A stretch of 17,618 nt of DNA from an uncultured Eubacteriales bacterium (GTDB taxonomy: Bacteria > Bacillota > Clostridia > Oscillospirales > CAG-272), in contig URDS01000049.1 of NCBI GenBank assembly GCA_900546635.1, forward strand, positions 1 to 17,618. The letters run 5' to 3'. Both the position numbers and the translations under genes were made by a program. Position 1 is the stretch's first letter. Every line of letters begins with the position of its first letter. Of the stretch, positions 1 through 7,069 are shown one piece after another. A model generated the notes under the pieces. It was not told where the DNA came from, did not search any database, and worked only from the letters and a program-made list of their open reading frames with translations.

Positions 1-752
1 ACTATCTCCAGTCGAGATACTATGATCCCAACACCGGCCGCTTTATCAATGCGGACGATCCGGCTTTCCTTGGCGTGAGTGGTACTGCCGGCAGCTACAA
101 CCTCTTTGCTTATTGCGAAAATGATCCGGTGAATCGTATTGATTTTATCGGACACAATGATTTTGTTGTTCAAAGCTTTATAGTCGCATGCGCAAATAAA
201 TTCATTGCTGCTACGTCTGCAATTACAGTTTCATTAAAGTCAATATTTCCGATGCTTTGGAATGCTTTATATGTTATTTTGATTCTTGTAGCAATTGTGC
301 TTACAATACTGCTGATTTATACTATTGCTGAAAAAATTATGGAAAAAGTAAATGATGCGGTAACTGGAGAGAGAAAATCTGAGTCAGGATACTTGGTTTA
401 TGTTTTAACTCGTAAAAAAGATAAACCAAAGACTATATTTTATGTGGGAAGAACAAAAAATTACCCGGCACGTATACGAACACATAAACGGGAAAAAGGA
501 GAATTGTATGGTTATCCGGTAGTACCTTGTAAAGATTTAGCTTCTTCAAAAATTGTTGAACAGGCAGTGCTGTCCGCATGTATTGTCACAAAGGTATTTA
601 CAATGGGGGCTAATCGGAACGATTTGGCATCTAATAAGATAAGAGGTATTGCAAAAGAAAATGTTAAAAATATTAAATCTAATTTGGATGATCTAATTTC
701 ATTGGTATCTTGCACAAAAGAAAGCGATTTGCTTTGTTTAATGGAAAAATAG
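1..752 (+). CDS. Rhs/YD-repeat toxin, C-terminal fragment with GIY-YIG (URI-fold) nuclease tip (5' truncated by window)
   Basis: The open frame enters from the left edge (first full codon at 3) and ends at TAG 750-752, so only the last ~249 residues are visible. Positions 3-145 encode the Rhs-repeat-associated core signature (SRYYDPNTGRFINADDP, then NLFAYCENDPVNRID). Next comes a hydrophobic segment (about 260-330, around ALYVILILVAIVLTILLIY), probably a membrane or translocation helix, and then the toxin domain from about 385. That domain carries a GIY-YIG-like core: YVL (Tyr at 399), YVGRT (Tyr at 441) and an Arg at 471. The later Glu (558, in KIVEQAVL) and Asn (633, in ASNKIRG) fit the catalytic Glu and metal-site Asn of the fold. 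Family knowledge: such tips are variable nuclease toxins released from the Rhs shell. The coding is AT-richer than the chromosome to the right. The GTG at 75 is internal, not a start. The Rhs call is firm; the nuclease call is a motif-based inference. Confidence 0.85.
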   Translation, partial: YLQSRYYDPNTGRFINADDPAFLGVSGTAGSYNLFAYCENDPVNRIDFIGHNDFVVQSFIVACANKFIAATSAITVSLKSIFPMLWNALYVILILVAIVLTILLIYTIAEKIMEKVNDAVTGERKSESGYLVYVLTRKKDKPKTIFYVGRTKNYPARIRTHKREKGELYGYPVVPCKDLASSKIVEQAVLSACIVTKVFTMGANRNDLASNKIRGIAKENVKNIKSNLDDLISLVSCTKESDLLCLMEK

Positions 753-769
753 AAGAAAGGGACAAAATA

Positions 770-1855
770 ATGGGGACTTGGGGAACCGGTATCTATTCTA
801 ATGATACATCTTTGGATGTGCGGGACTTGTGTCAGGAAATTTTTCCGTTTGTAAGTCTTGATGAGGGAAATCGAATTATATTTGAAGAGTTTAAAGATTT
901 ATTGTTAAATCCAGATGAAAACGATAATGATTATGCTTCGTTTTGGTATGGGCTTTCTGATTGGGAGTGGAAGCATGGGATGCTTGGCGATGAGATTAAA
1001 GAAAAAGCATTATCATTGCTGAACATGCACGCGGGGATAGCTCAATGGAAAACGGATGCTTCAAAAACGGATATTAAAAAAAGAATTAAAACATTAGAAA
1101 AGCTGAAAGCTCAGTTGTTGTTGCCGCAGCCGAATTTGAAAAAGCCAAAAGCCATAGTGCCAAAGCCGAGACATAAAGTTGGGGATATCGTAGTTATCCA
1201 GACGTCGGAACATATGTGTTGGCAGACAGAATCATATTATATCTCAGGAATATACATTCAGAACGGTAGAATTTGCTATGTTCATGATTATGCAATACAA
1301 AATAAGATAAATTTTGAAATTGATCTTAGAAACAAGTTTTTTGCATTGTTATGTGTGGGTAAAACGCATGAACTTTACAGTTCCTATGTAAAGGATGTGT
1401 ATAAAGAGGAAAGTATATATGCGGTATATAATTATCTGTCTGATATATGTCCGACCGTAGAGGATTTGTTTTCTGTTGGATTTTTGCCTTCATTTGAACG
1501 AATACCTGGATTAATCCGAACAAATCGATATGCTGTTGAGCGGTGGGTATACAAATGTACAGTTATGGATACATTAACGTGGGGGGCATCTTCGGTTAAA
1601 AAGATTGGACGGTATGAGACTGAGGCAGAACGCTTTGAGGAGTTGTTATGTAAAAAAAATGTATCGGCAGAATATACCGCATTAATGTCTACCTTGTGTT
1701 TGTTTAATTTTTTAGAAACGCCTATTGCATATGAGATAATTGGCAAAAATGCGGATACATTAATTGATCCTTCAATTCCTAAAATGGTAAATCCGACAGA
1801 AGAGCAATGGCAGATTTATGATGAATTTTTAGAGGAAAAATATAAACGAATTTAA
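770..1855 (+). CDS. DUF4259-like protein, candidate immunity partner of the Rhs toxin
   Basis: A 361-residue cytoplasmic-looking protein with no signal peptide or membrane segment. The start is ATG 770, with an AGAAAGG site just upstream; reading from 710 would overlap the toxin and has no good ribosome site. The N-terminus (MGTWGTGIYSNDTSLDVRD, then FWYGLSDWEWKHGML around residues 60-75) resembles DUF4259-type proteins. Around residues 130-150 a proline- and lysine-rich linker leads to a KVGDIVVI stretch that could begin a small beta-barrel. The C-terminal half has no family I recognise. It starts 17 nt after the toxin stop and is followed by a strong terminator, which is the usual position of an immunity gene after an Rhs tip. 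DUF4259-like proteins also occur away from toxins, so the immunity role is inferred from position only. AT-rich codon use matches the toxin. Confidence 0.75.
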   Translation: MGTWGTGIYSNDTSLDVRDLCQEIFPFVSLDEGNRIIFEEFKDLLLNPDENDNDYASFWYGLSDWEWKHGMLGDEIKEKALSLLNMHAGIAQWKTDASKTDIKKRIKTLEKLKAQLLLPQPNLKKPKAIVPKPRHKVGDIVVIQTSEHMCWQTESYYISGIYIQNGRICYVHDYAIQNKINFEIDLRNKFFALLCVGKTHELYSSYVKDVYKEESIYAVYNYLSDICPTVEDLFSVGFLPSFERIPGLIRTNRYAVERWVYKCTVMDTLTWGASSVKKIGRYETEAERFEELLCKKNVSAEYTALMSTLCLFNFLETPIAYEIIGKNADTLIDPSIPKMVNPTEEQWQIYDEFLEEKYKRI

Positions 1856-1910
1856 AGTTTCAAATATTAGAAATAATCAATGGTGATATGGTAATATTTC
1901 CAAGTTCCAG

Positions 1911-1944
1911 ATACAGGCAGACTTCGGTCTGCCTGTATTCTTTT
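1911..1944 (+). terminator. Rho-independent terminator after the toxin/DUF4259 pair
   Basis: A perfect 12-bp stem (1911-1922 with 1927-1938) closed by a TTCG tetraloop and followed by TCTTTT. It lies 56 nt after the stop at 1855 and closes the Rhs-toxin transcription unit. Confidence 0.92.
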
Positions 1945-2039
1945 ATGTGGGAAATCCCTTGTCCGGATATGCCCGGTATACGGGAACGGACGCGGAGGAA
2001 GGTTCTCACTTCATCTACCGGTTTTTTGTACTATCAATA
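1945..2039. other. Intergenic segment between convergent terminators
   Basis: No gene is supported here. The only structure seen is a nested hairpin: GTCCG 1961-1965 with CGGAC 1987-1991, enclosing CCCG 1972-1975 and CGGG 1981-1984. It has no U-tract and no recognisable riboswitch features. This is the apparent border between the AT-rich Rhs module and the chromosomal tRNA locus. Confidence 0.5.
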
Positions 2040-2072
2040 AAAAAACCGCAAAGATCATCTTTGCGGTTTTTT
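2040..2072 (-). terminator. tRNA-Arg terminator (bidirectional palindrome)
   Basis: A long palindrome: A-tract, CCGCAAAGAT, a one-base centre, ATCTTTGCGG, T-tract. Read on the minus strand, the GC stem is followed by seven Ts directly after the tRNA 3' end, a normal tRNA terminator. It also has a T-tract on the plus strand, so it can stop transcription from both directions. Confidence 0.88.
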
Positions 2073-2148
2073 GGCGCGTCATACTGGACTCGAACCAGTG
2101 GCCTCGGGCTTAGGAGGCTCGCGCTCTATCCACCTGAGCTAATGACGC
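2072..2148 (-). tRNA. tRNA-Arg (anticodon CCT)
   Basis: The minus strand folds as a complete 77-nt tRNA. The acceptor GCGTCAT pairs with ATGACGC, followed by discriminator G and an encoded CCA. The D-arm is GCTC/GAGC and the T-arm is ACTGG-TTCGAGT-CCAGT. The anticodon loop is CTCCTAA, giving anticodon CCT (reads AGG, Arg). The anticodon stem CGAGC/GCCCG contains one A-C mismatch at the third pair (positions 29-41); all other stems are fully paired. It lies 23 nt downstream of the thioesterase gene on the same strand and ends directly in a terminator. I see no dedicated promoter in the short gap, so it may be read through from upstream or use a promoter inside that gene. Confidence 0.95.
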
Positions 2149-2152
2149 ATAG

Positions 2153-2169
2153 CGGCAGTAATACTGCCG
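2153..2169 (-). other. Hairpin between thioesterase gene and tRNA-Arg
   Basis: CGGCAGTA 2153-2160 and TACTGCCG 2162-2169 form a near-perfect palindrome, realistically a 6-bp stem with a 5-nt loop. It lies after the thioesterase stop and four bases before the tRNA 5' end on the minus strand. There is no following U-tract, so a weak terminator or an RNA-processing element are both possible. Confidence 0.6.
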
Positions 2170-2171
2170 AT

Positions 2172-2558
2172 TTATGAAATCAATTTGCTTTTGCATTTTG
2201 TCATGAAGCGCTCCGTATCAATAATGAAACGTTCGTGTGTTCCTTCACCGATCAGTCCGGCTTCATCTTTCGCTTCTACATTAAAAGTCAATTTTCTGCC
2301 GTCCGCTTCTATTAAAGTGGCCGTACAGGTAATTTTGATTCCGAGCGGAGAGGCGGATATGTGCCGCACATTGATGCGTGTCCCAACGGTGGTCGTTCCA
2401 TCTTCAAGATACGGCGCAACACACGCGCAGGCGCATTTTTCCATCAAAGCGATCATTGCGGGTGTGGCATAAACGGGCAGCAGGCCGCTTCCATAACTGG
2501 AGGCGGTATTTTGTTCATTGACAAGCTCTGTAATTTCGTATTGTATTCCAAGATTCAT
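2172..2558 (-). CDS. FlK-like hot-dog thioesterase (COG5496 type)
   Basis: A 128-residue protein, the usual length for a single hot-dog domain. It resembles the predicted thioesterase family that includes fluoroacetyl-CoA thioesterase FlK. The signature VYATPAMIALMEKCA lies at residues 29-43. The FlK catalytic triad Thr42, Glu50, His76 (known from the family) aligns with Thr32, Glu40 and His66 here, with identical spacings of 8 and 26 residues. The reaction would be hydrolysis of an acyl-CoA thioester in the cytoplasm; the substrate cannot be told, and most homologues are not shown to act on fluoroacetyl-CoA. The start ATG (2558-2556) has an AGGTG site 6-7 nt upstream and its own promoter at 2588-2616. 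It is transcribed towards the tRNA-Arg gene and divergently from the M16 operon. Confidence 0.85.
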   Translation of the reverse strand: MNLGIQYEITELVNEQNTASSYGSGLLPVYATPAMIALMEKCACACVAPYLEDGTTTVGTRINVRHISASPLGIKITCTATLIEADGRKLTFNVEAKDEAGLIGEGTHERFIIDTERFMTKCKSKLIS

Positions 2559-2587
2559 GATTTCACCTCATTAAAAATGGCTATTAT

Positions 2588-2616
2588 AGTATAGCACAGT
2601 GCGTGCGTGAATGCAA
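2588..2616 (-). promoter_or_regulatory. Sigma-A promoter of the thioesterase gene
   Basis: On the minus strand: TTGCAT (2616-2611), a 17-bp spacer, TATACT (2593-2588), about 30 nt upstream of the start codon at 2558. It is arranged divergently from the M16 operon promoter 23 bp away. Confidence 0.8.
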
Positions 2617-2638
2617 GAATCATTTTTACAATATTTTC

Positions 2639-2667
2639 TTGCAAAGAACCGACGTGTAGTGTATAAT
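2639..2667 (+). promoter_or_regulatory. Sigma-A promoter of the M16-M16-lgt-folD operon
   Basis: TTGCAA (2639-2644), a 17-bp spacer, TATAAT (2662-2667), about 32 nt before the start at 2699. The -10 box is perfect consensus. There is no palindrome between the divergent promoters that would suggest a specific operator. Confidence 0.85.
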
Positions 2668-2698
2668 AAAAAGACTATGACATGCGAGGTATTTCATA

Positions 2699-3985
2699 AT
2701 GACGATGAAACGCGAAATGCTCGATCAGAATGTCGCGCTTACAACAATTCGCACGGATAAATTTAAATCAAGTTATTTGGCATTTTCTCTGGCAGTTCCG
2801 CTTGCAAAAGAAACCGCCGCAAAAAATACGCTTCTTATGAAAATATTAAAACGGGGAACAAAGAGCTATCCGGATATGATCGCGCTTTCCAAAAAGCTGG
2901 AATATCTCTATTCCGCCGATATTTTTACCCGCTGTTATTCTCTCGGTGAAACGCAGTTTTTAAATATTTCGATGGATATTTTGAATGATGCGTATACGAT
3001 GGAGAAAAACAGTCTTTTGGAAGAAGCGCTTGCGGTTCTCGGTGAAATTGTATACGCGCCGGTTTTGGAAAACGGCATCTTCAGGCAATCTTATTTTGAC
3101 AGTGAGAAACGCAATTTGTTGGCTGAAATCGATGCGGAGATCAATAATAAAGGGAAGTATGCGTTTTCAAGACTTCGGGAACTCATGTGCGGCAATGAGC
3201 GCTACGGCGCTTCGCCGCTCGGAACAAAAGAAGCGGTAGAAGCATTTACAAACGCGGATTTATACGCGCATTATTTAGATGTGCTTGCCGGCGCGCGTAT
3301 TGAAATTTTGTTTGTCGGCAATACGGATGCAGACAAATTAAAAAGCGCGCTGATGCGTCTTTTGAGCGGACACATGCCGAAACACGTTTTTTCGATCGGA
3401 ACCGAAGTGCGCAGACGCGCCGATGCGCCCAAAACCGTTATTGAAAAAAGTATCGGGAACCAAGGCAACTTGGTGCTCGGATTCCGTACCGGAACGGTTT
3501 TGTCGGACGGGAATTATCCTGTACTGGCGCTGTTTTGCGAATTGTACGGCGGAAGTCCGACATCAAGACTGTTTATGAACGTGCGTGAAAAGCTGAGTTT
3601 GTGTTATTATTGCGTTTCTCATGCCGAAGCGATTAAGGGACTGATGTTTGTTCGCGCGGGCATTGAAAATGAAAATTTTGAGGCTGCAAAAAACGAAATT
3701 CTTCGGCAGTTAGAACTTCTGCAAAGCGGTTCGTTTACCGACGATGAACTGAATGATGCAAAGCTGTCTCTCTGCAACGCATATGCGGAGATGGCCGACA
3801 ATCCGCAGTCGCTGGAGACCTGGTATATGGGGCGGACGATTTCCGGCCTCTCTCAGTCGCCCGAAGAAGCGGCTGCGGCTGTACAAAAAATTACAAAACC
3901 GGAAATTGTCGAAGCTGCAAATAAAATTACGTTGGATATGATTTATTTTTTGAAAAGCACAAATGTTTCGGGAGGAGAGCAATAA
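2699..3985 (+). CDS. M16-family peptidase homologue lacking the zinc motif (YmfF-like)
   Basis: A 428-residue two-lobed M16 protein. Where active M16 enzymes have HxxEH, this one has KNTLLMKILKRGTKSYPD (about residues 40-60), with no zinc ligands, so it should be catalytically inert. The second lobe has the usual M16 features (GGSPTSRLFMNVREKLSLCYY at about 285-305). Family knowledge: inactive and active M16 subunits commonly occur as adjacent genes and form heterodimers; the Bacillus pair is YmfF/YmfH, named in databases for association with EF-P modification. ATG 2699 is chosen because GAGGT at 2686-2690 sits 8 nt before it; the in-frame ATG at 2705 is too far. Its stop TAA directly abuts the ATG of the next gene, implying coupled translation. 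Confidence 0.88.
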   Translation: MTMKREMLDQNVALTTIRTDKFKSSYLAFSLAVPLAKETAAKNTLLMKILKRGTKSYPDMIALSKKLEYLYSADIFTRCYSLGETQFLNISMDILNDAYTMEKNSLLEEALAVLGEIVYAPVLENGIFRQSYFDSEKRNLLAEIDAEINNKGKYAFSRLRELMCGNERYGASPLGTKEAVEAFTNADLYAHYLDVLAGARIEILFVGNTDADKLKSALMRLLSGHMPKHVFSIGTEVRRRADAPKTVIEKSIGNQGNLVLGFRTGTVLSDGNYPVLALFCELYGGSPTSRLFMNVREKLSLCYYCVSHAEAIKGLMFVRAGIENENFEAAKNEILRQLELLQSGSFTDDELNDAKLSLCNAYAEMADNPQSLETWYMGRTISGLSQSPEEAAAAVQKITKPEIVEAANKITLDMIYFLKSTNVSGGEQ

Positions 3986-5269
3986 ATGGAAATAAAGACC
4001 CGCATATCCGAAAAACTCGGCGAACAATATTTCACATTCCGGCATGACAGCGGACTTACAGTCTATGTTTTCCCGAAAGAAATGGCTTCTTCTTACGCAT
4101 TATTTGCTACAAAATACGGTTCTTTGGAAAATAAATTCAAATTGGCAACGGATGGCGATTTTACCACGGTTCCGGCCGGCATTGCGCATTTTTTGGAACA
4201 TAAAATGTTTGAAAACGAGGACGGCGTGGATACGTTTGAACGCTTTGCGAAAACGGGCGCCAGCGCCAACGCCTATACCTCGTTTGATAAAACTGCCTAT
4301 TTGTTTTCCGCAACCGATCATTTTTATGAATCGCTGGAAATTCTTCTGGATTTTGTGACGCATCCGTATTTCACAAAAGCGACTGTTGAAAAAGAACAGG
4401 GCATTATTGCCCAGGAAATACAGATGTATGAGGATAATCCGAACAGCCGGATTTATTACGAACTGATGCGCGCCATGTATGCGGCGCATGATGTGCGCAC
4501 CGAGATTGCGGGTACAGTGGAATCGATTTCCCGGATTACGCCTGAGCTTTTATACAAGTGTTACAATACATTTTATAATTTACACAACATGGCGCTGTGT
4601 GTTTGCGGGAGAGTGGACTGTGCGCATGTTTTAGAGGTTTTGGACAGGGTATTGAAAGCGGCTCCCGAACAAACCATTTGCCGTTCCTACGCAAAGGAGC
4701 GCGCGGAAGCGGCGGTGAAGCGGACCGAAATTAAAATGCAGGTGTCCAAACCGCAGTTTGCAATCGGCGTTAAAGATATTGCGATTCCGACGGAGCCCGC
4801 GGCGTTTGCGAAAAAAGATTTCGGCATGAAGATCTTAAATGAGATCCTATTCAGTTCTTCTACGGACTTTTTTAATGAAATGTATGAAAAGGGAATTTTA
4901 AATTCCAAATTTTCTTCTGAATATGATTCGACGCTTTCATTTGCTTACAATATTTATACAGGTGAAACTGATGATCCCGACGCATTTTTGAACCAGATGA
5001 AGCGATATATTTTTGAATGCCAAAACCACGCGCTTTCAGAAGATGCGTTTCTGCGGGCAAAGCGGTCTGTCTATGCGGATTTTGTCAGATTGTTTGACAG
5101 CACCGATGAAATTGCCAACGAATTAATCGGATATTCTTTCTTGGATATTGATCTTTTTGACAATATGCGTATTATAGAAGAAATAGATAAAGCGTATGTG
5201 GAAAATTTGCTGAGGGATTGCTTCAAAGAACCGTATTTTGCGCTTTCGGTTGTATCTCCCGTAGAGTAA
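3986..5269 (+). CDS. M16-family zinc metallopeptidase, active subunit (YmfH-like)
   Basis: A 427-residue M16B-type protein. The inverted zinc motif HFLEH is intact at residues 68-72 (His68 and His72 as ligands, Glu71 as catalytic base). A downstream ERE-like segment (EKEQGIIAQEIQMYEDNP) supplies Glu137 and Glu144, one of which should be the third ligand. No signal peptide is seen, so it should act in the cytoplasm. It follows the inert partner without a gap and has a GGGAGGAG ribosome site inside the previous gene (3970-3977). The intact motif next to a motif-less homologue fits an alpha/beta M16 heterodimer. The substrate is unknown; database names tie the Bacillus homologues to EF-P modification, but nothing in this window shows an efp gene. 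Confidence 0.9.
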   Translation: MEIKTRISEKLGEQYFTFRHDSGLTVYVFPKEMASSYALFATKYGSLENKFKLATDGDFTTVPAGIAHFLEHKMFENEDGVDTFERFAKTGASANAYTSFDKTAYLFSATDHFYESLEILLDFVTHPYFTKATVEKEQGIIAQEIQMYEDNPNSRIYYELMRAMYAAHDVRTEIAGTVESISRITPELLYKCYNTFYNLHNMALCVCGRVDCAHVLEVLDRVLKAAPEQTICRSYAKERAEAAVKRTEIKMQVSKPQFAIGVKDIAIPTEPAAFAKKDFGMKILNEILFSSSTDFFNEMYEKGILNSKFSSEYDSTLSFAYNIYTGETDDPDAFLNQMKRYIFECQNHALSEDAFLRAKRSVYADFVRLFDSTDEIANELIGYSFLDIDLFDNMRIIEEIDKAYVENLLRDCFKEPYFALSVVSPVE

Positions 5270-5282
5270 GGTGGTATGTTCA

Positions 5283-6131
5283 ATGTTTGATATGTATTTG
5301 CGCGCATCAACACTGTCTTTTCCCGGTCTCGGTATAGGCGAGTTTACGATTGACAGTGTGGCGTTCACCATTTTCGGGCGAGAGATTGCCTGGTATGGCG
5401 TTATCATTACCTTCGGGATTATTTTGTCCGCAATCTACGGAATTTCCCGCGCAAAGATCGAGGGAATCTCGGTGGATGATATGCTGGATGTGATCTTGGT
5501 GGCGGTCATTGTCAGTGTGATCGGCGCGAGATTGTACTATGTCATTTTTTACGGCAATTATCATTCATTTTATGACGTGATCGCCATTTGGAATGGCGGC
5601 CTGGCTATTTACGGCGCTGTAATCGGCGGCGCGCTTGCGCTTCTTGTAATGGCGAAAATTAAAAGGCTGAAAGCTTTGAAACTTTTGGATATCGGCGCAT
5701 CTTCCATCATACTGGGGCAGGCAATCGGCAGATGGGGGAATTTTATGAACGCGGAGGCATACGGCTATGAGACCGAGCTTCCGTGGCGAATGGGCATTCA
5801 CGCTTTCGGCGACGCGATTTTTGTACATCCTACATTTCTTTATGAGTCGCTGTGGAATTTACTCGGATTCTTTTTGCTCTGGTATCTCTATAAAAAGAAA
5901 CGCTATGACGGGCAAATTTTTTTACTGTATCTTGCATGGTATGGATTTGGACGTATGTTTATCGAGGGCTTGCGCACGGACAGTCTTTGGTTGATACCGG
6001 ATGTCATTCGGGTATCTCAATTGCTTGGGGGACTGTGTTTTGCCGTTTGCGGTGCGTTGCTCATATTTTTTGGAATCAAATTCAGGAAGAAAAAATCAAC
6101 AGAGGTAAAATCACATGGCAATCAGAATTGA
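5283..6131 (+). CDS. lgt: Phosphatidylglycerol--prolipoprotein diacylglyceryl transferase
   Basis: A 282-residue polytopic membrane enzyme that transfers diacylglycerol from phosphatidylglycerol to the lipobox cysteine of prolipoproteins at the cytoplasmic membrane. Visible Lgt hallmarks, in order: AWYGVII near residue 36, IGARLYYV near 80, WNGGLAIYG near 103-111, the family signature GRWGNFMNAEAYG near 149-161, HPTFLYESLWNL, and the C-terminal RMFIEGLRTDS arginine segment. ATG 5283 is preferred over the in-frame GTG at 5271 because AAGGTGG (5268-5274) stands 8 nt before 5283 and would overlap the GTG. The gene lies 13 nt after the M16 gene. Its 3' end overlaps the start of folD by 17 nt in another frame, so all four genes appear translationally linked. 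Confidence 0.95.
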   Translation: MFDMYLRASTLSFPGLGIGEFTIDSVAFTIFGREIAWYGVIITFGIILSAIYGISRAKIEGISVDDMLDVILVAVIVSVIGARLYYVIFYGNYHSFYDVIAIWNGGLAIYGAVIGGALALLVMAKIKRLKALKLLDIGASSIILGQAIGRWGNFMNAEAYGYETELPWRMGIHAFGDAIFVHPTFLYESLWNLLGFFLLWYLYKKKRYDGQIFLLYLAWYGFGRMFIEGLRTDSLWLIPDVIRVSQLLGGLCFAVCGALLIFFGIKFRKKKSTEVKSHGNQN

Positions 6132-6969
6132 CGGAAAAGAGACAAGCAAGGCGGTCAGAGCGCGGATAAAAGAGGACACAGAAGCTTTCATCAAGCAGAC
6201 CGGAATCGTTCCCGGTCTTGCGGTGGTCATTGTCGGCGCCGATCCCGCATCGCAGGTTTATGTTCGGAATAAACATAAAGCCTGCGCTGAGGTGGGAATG
6301 TATTCGGAGGTACACGAACTGCCTGAAAATATTTCGGAAGAAGAACTGCTTTCGCTGATTGACCGGTTGAATCACAGCGATAAGATTCACGGAATTTTGG
6401 TGCAGTTGCCGCTTCCCAAACATCTAAATGAAGAAGCCGTTATTTTAGCCATTGATCCGACAAAAGATGTGGATGCGTTTCATCCGCAAAATGTCGGAAA
6501 AATTATGATCGGAAATTACAGCTTTCTGCCGTGTACGCCTGCCGGCGTCATGGAACTGCTTCGCTTTTACGGGGTTGATCCGGCCGGCAAGCACTGTGTG
6601 ATTATCGGACGAAGCAATATTGTCGGCAAGCCGCAGTCTATGCTGATGCTGAAGGCAAATGCTACGGTAACCATCTGTCACTCCAAAACGCAAAACCTGT
6701 CTTCGCTGGTTCGCATGGCGGATATTGTCATTGCGGCCGTCGGCAAGCCGAAATTTATAACGGAGGATATGGTAAAAGAGGGCGCGGTCGTGATGGATGT
6801 CGGAATCAACCGTATGTCTGACGGAAAGCTTTGCGGAGACGTGGATTTTGAACAAGTCGAAAAGAAAGCTTCTTATATAACGCCGGTGCCCGGCGGCGTC
6901 GGTCCTATGACCATTACGATGCTGCTTCAAAATACGCTGACGGCGGCCAAAGAAAAACAAAGTAAGTGA
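6115..6969 (+). CDS. folD: Bifunctional methylenetetrahydrofolate dehydrogenase / methenyltetrahydrofolate cyclohydrolase
   Basis: A 284-residue protein, the standard FolD length. It oxidises 5,10-methylene-THF to 5,10-methenyl-THF with NADP(+) and hydrolyses that to 10-formyl-THF in the cytoplasm. Visible features: YVRNKHKA at 49-56 with catalytic Lys53 and Tyr49, GILVQLPLP with Gln97, DPTKDVDAFHP with Asp120, the nucleotide-binding GRSNIVGKP at 165-173, and C-terminal PVPGGVGPMTITML. The usual VDGFHP appears here as VDAFHP (Ala121), a small departure. The ATG has an AGAGGT site 8 nt upstream, inside lgt. It is the last gene of the operon; a terminator begins 10 nt after its stop. Confidence 0.96.
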   Translation: MAIRIDGKETSKAVRARIKEDTEAFIKQTGIVPGLAVVIVGADPASQVYVRNKHKACAEVGMYSEVHELPENISEEELLSLIDRLNHSDKIHGILVQLPLPKHLNEEAVILAIDPTKDVDAFHPQNVGKIMIGNYSFLPCTPAGVMELLRFYGVDPAGKHCVIIGRSNIVGKPQSMLMLKANATVTICHSKTQNLSSLVRMADIVIAAVGKPKFITEDMVKEGAVVMDVGINRMSDGKLCGDVDFEQVEKKASYITPVPGGVGPMTITMLLQNTLTAAKEKQSK

Positions 6970-6978
6970 AATATACGC

Positions 6979-7017
6979 TCCGCGCTATTGTTTTGGCAAT
7001 GGCGCGGATATTTTTTT
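6979..7017 (+). terminator. Rho-independent terminator after folD
   Basis: TCCGCGCTATTG (6979-6990) pairs with CAATGGCGCGGA (6997-7008) around a TTTTGG loop, 12 pairs with one G-U. A T-tract follows. It closes the M16-lgt-folD operon. Confidence 0.93.
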
Positions 7018-7037
7018 ATAAAATTTTTAAAAAAGGA

Positions 7038-7066
7038 TTGACAAAAGCCGCAAATACGAATATAAT
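7038..7066 (+). promoter_or_regulatory. Consensus sigma-A promoter of the metal-efflux operon
   Basis: TTGACA (7038-7043), a 17-bp spacer, TATAAT (7061-7066): a perfect consensus match at both boxes. Transcription should begin near 7073, inside the inverted-repeat operator, so high intrinsic strength is expected to be held down by the ArsR-family repressor encoded next. Confidence 0.93.
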
Positions 7067-7069
7067 AAC

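Noticed and set aside
1947..2177. Open frame of 76 codons on the plus strand
   Set aside because: It is the antisense reading of the tRNA-Arg gene and its terminator (the ASYWTRTSG...ALYPPELMTH pattern is a well-known translated-tRNA artefact).
5271..5282. GTG start for lgt
   Set aside because: The GTG is inside AAGGTGG, which is the ribosome site for ATG 5283.
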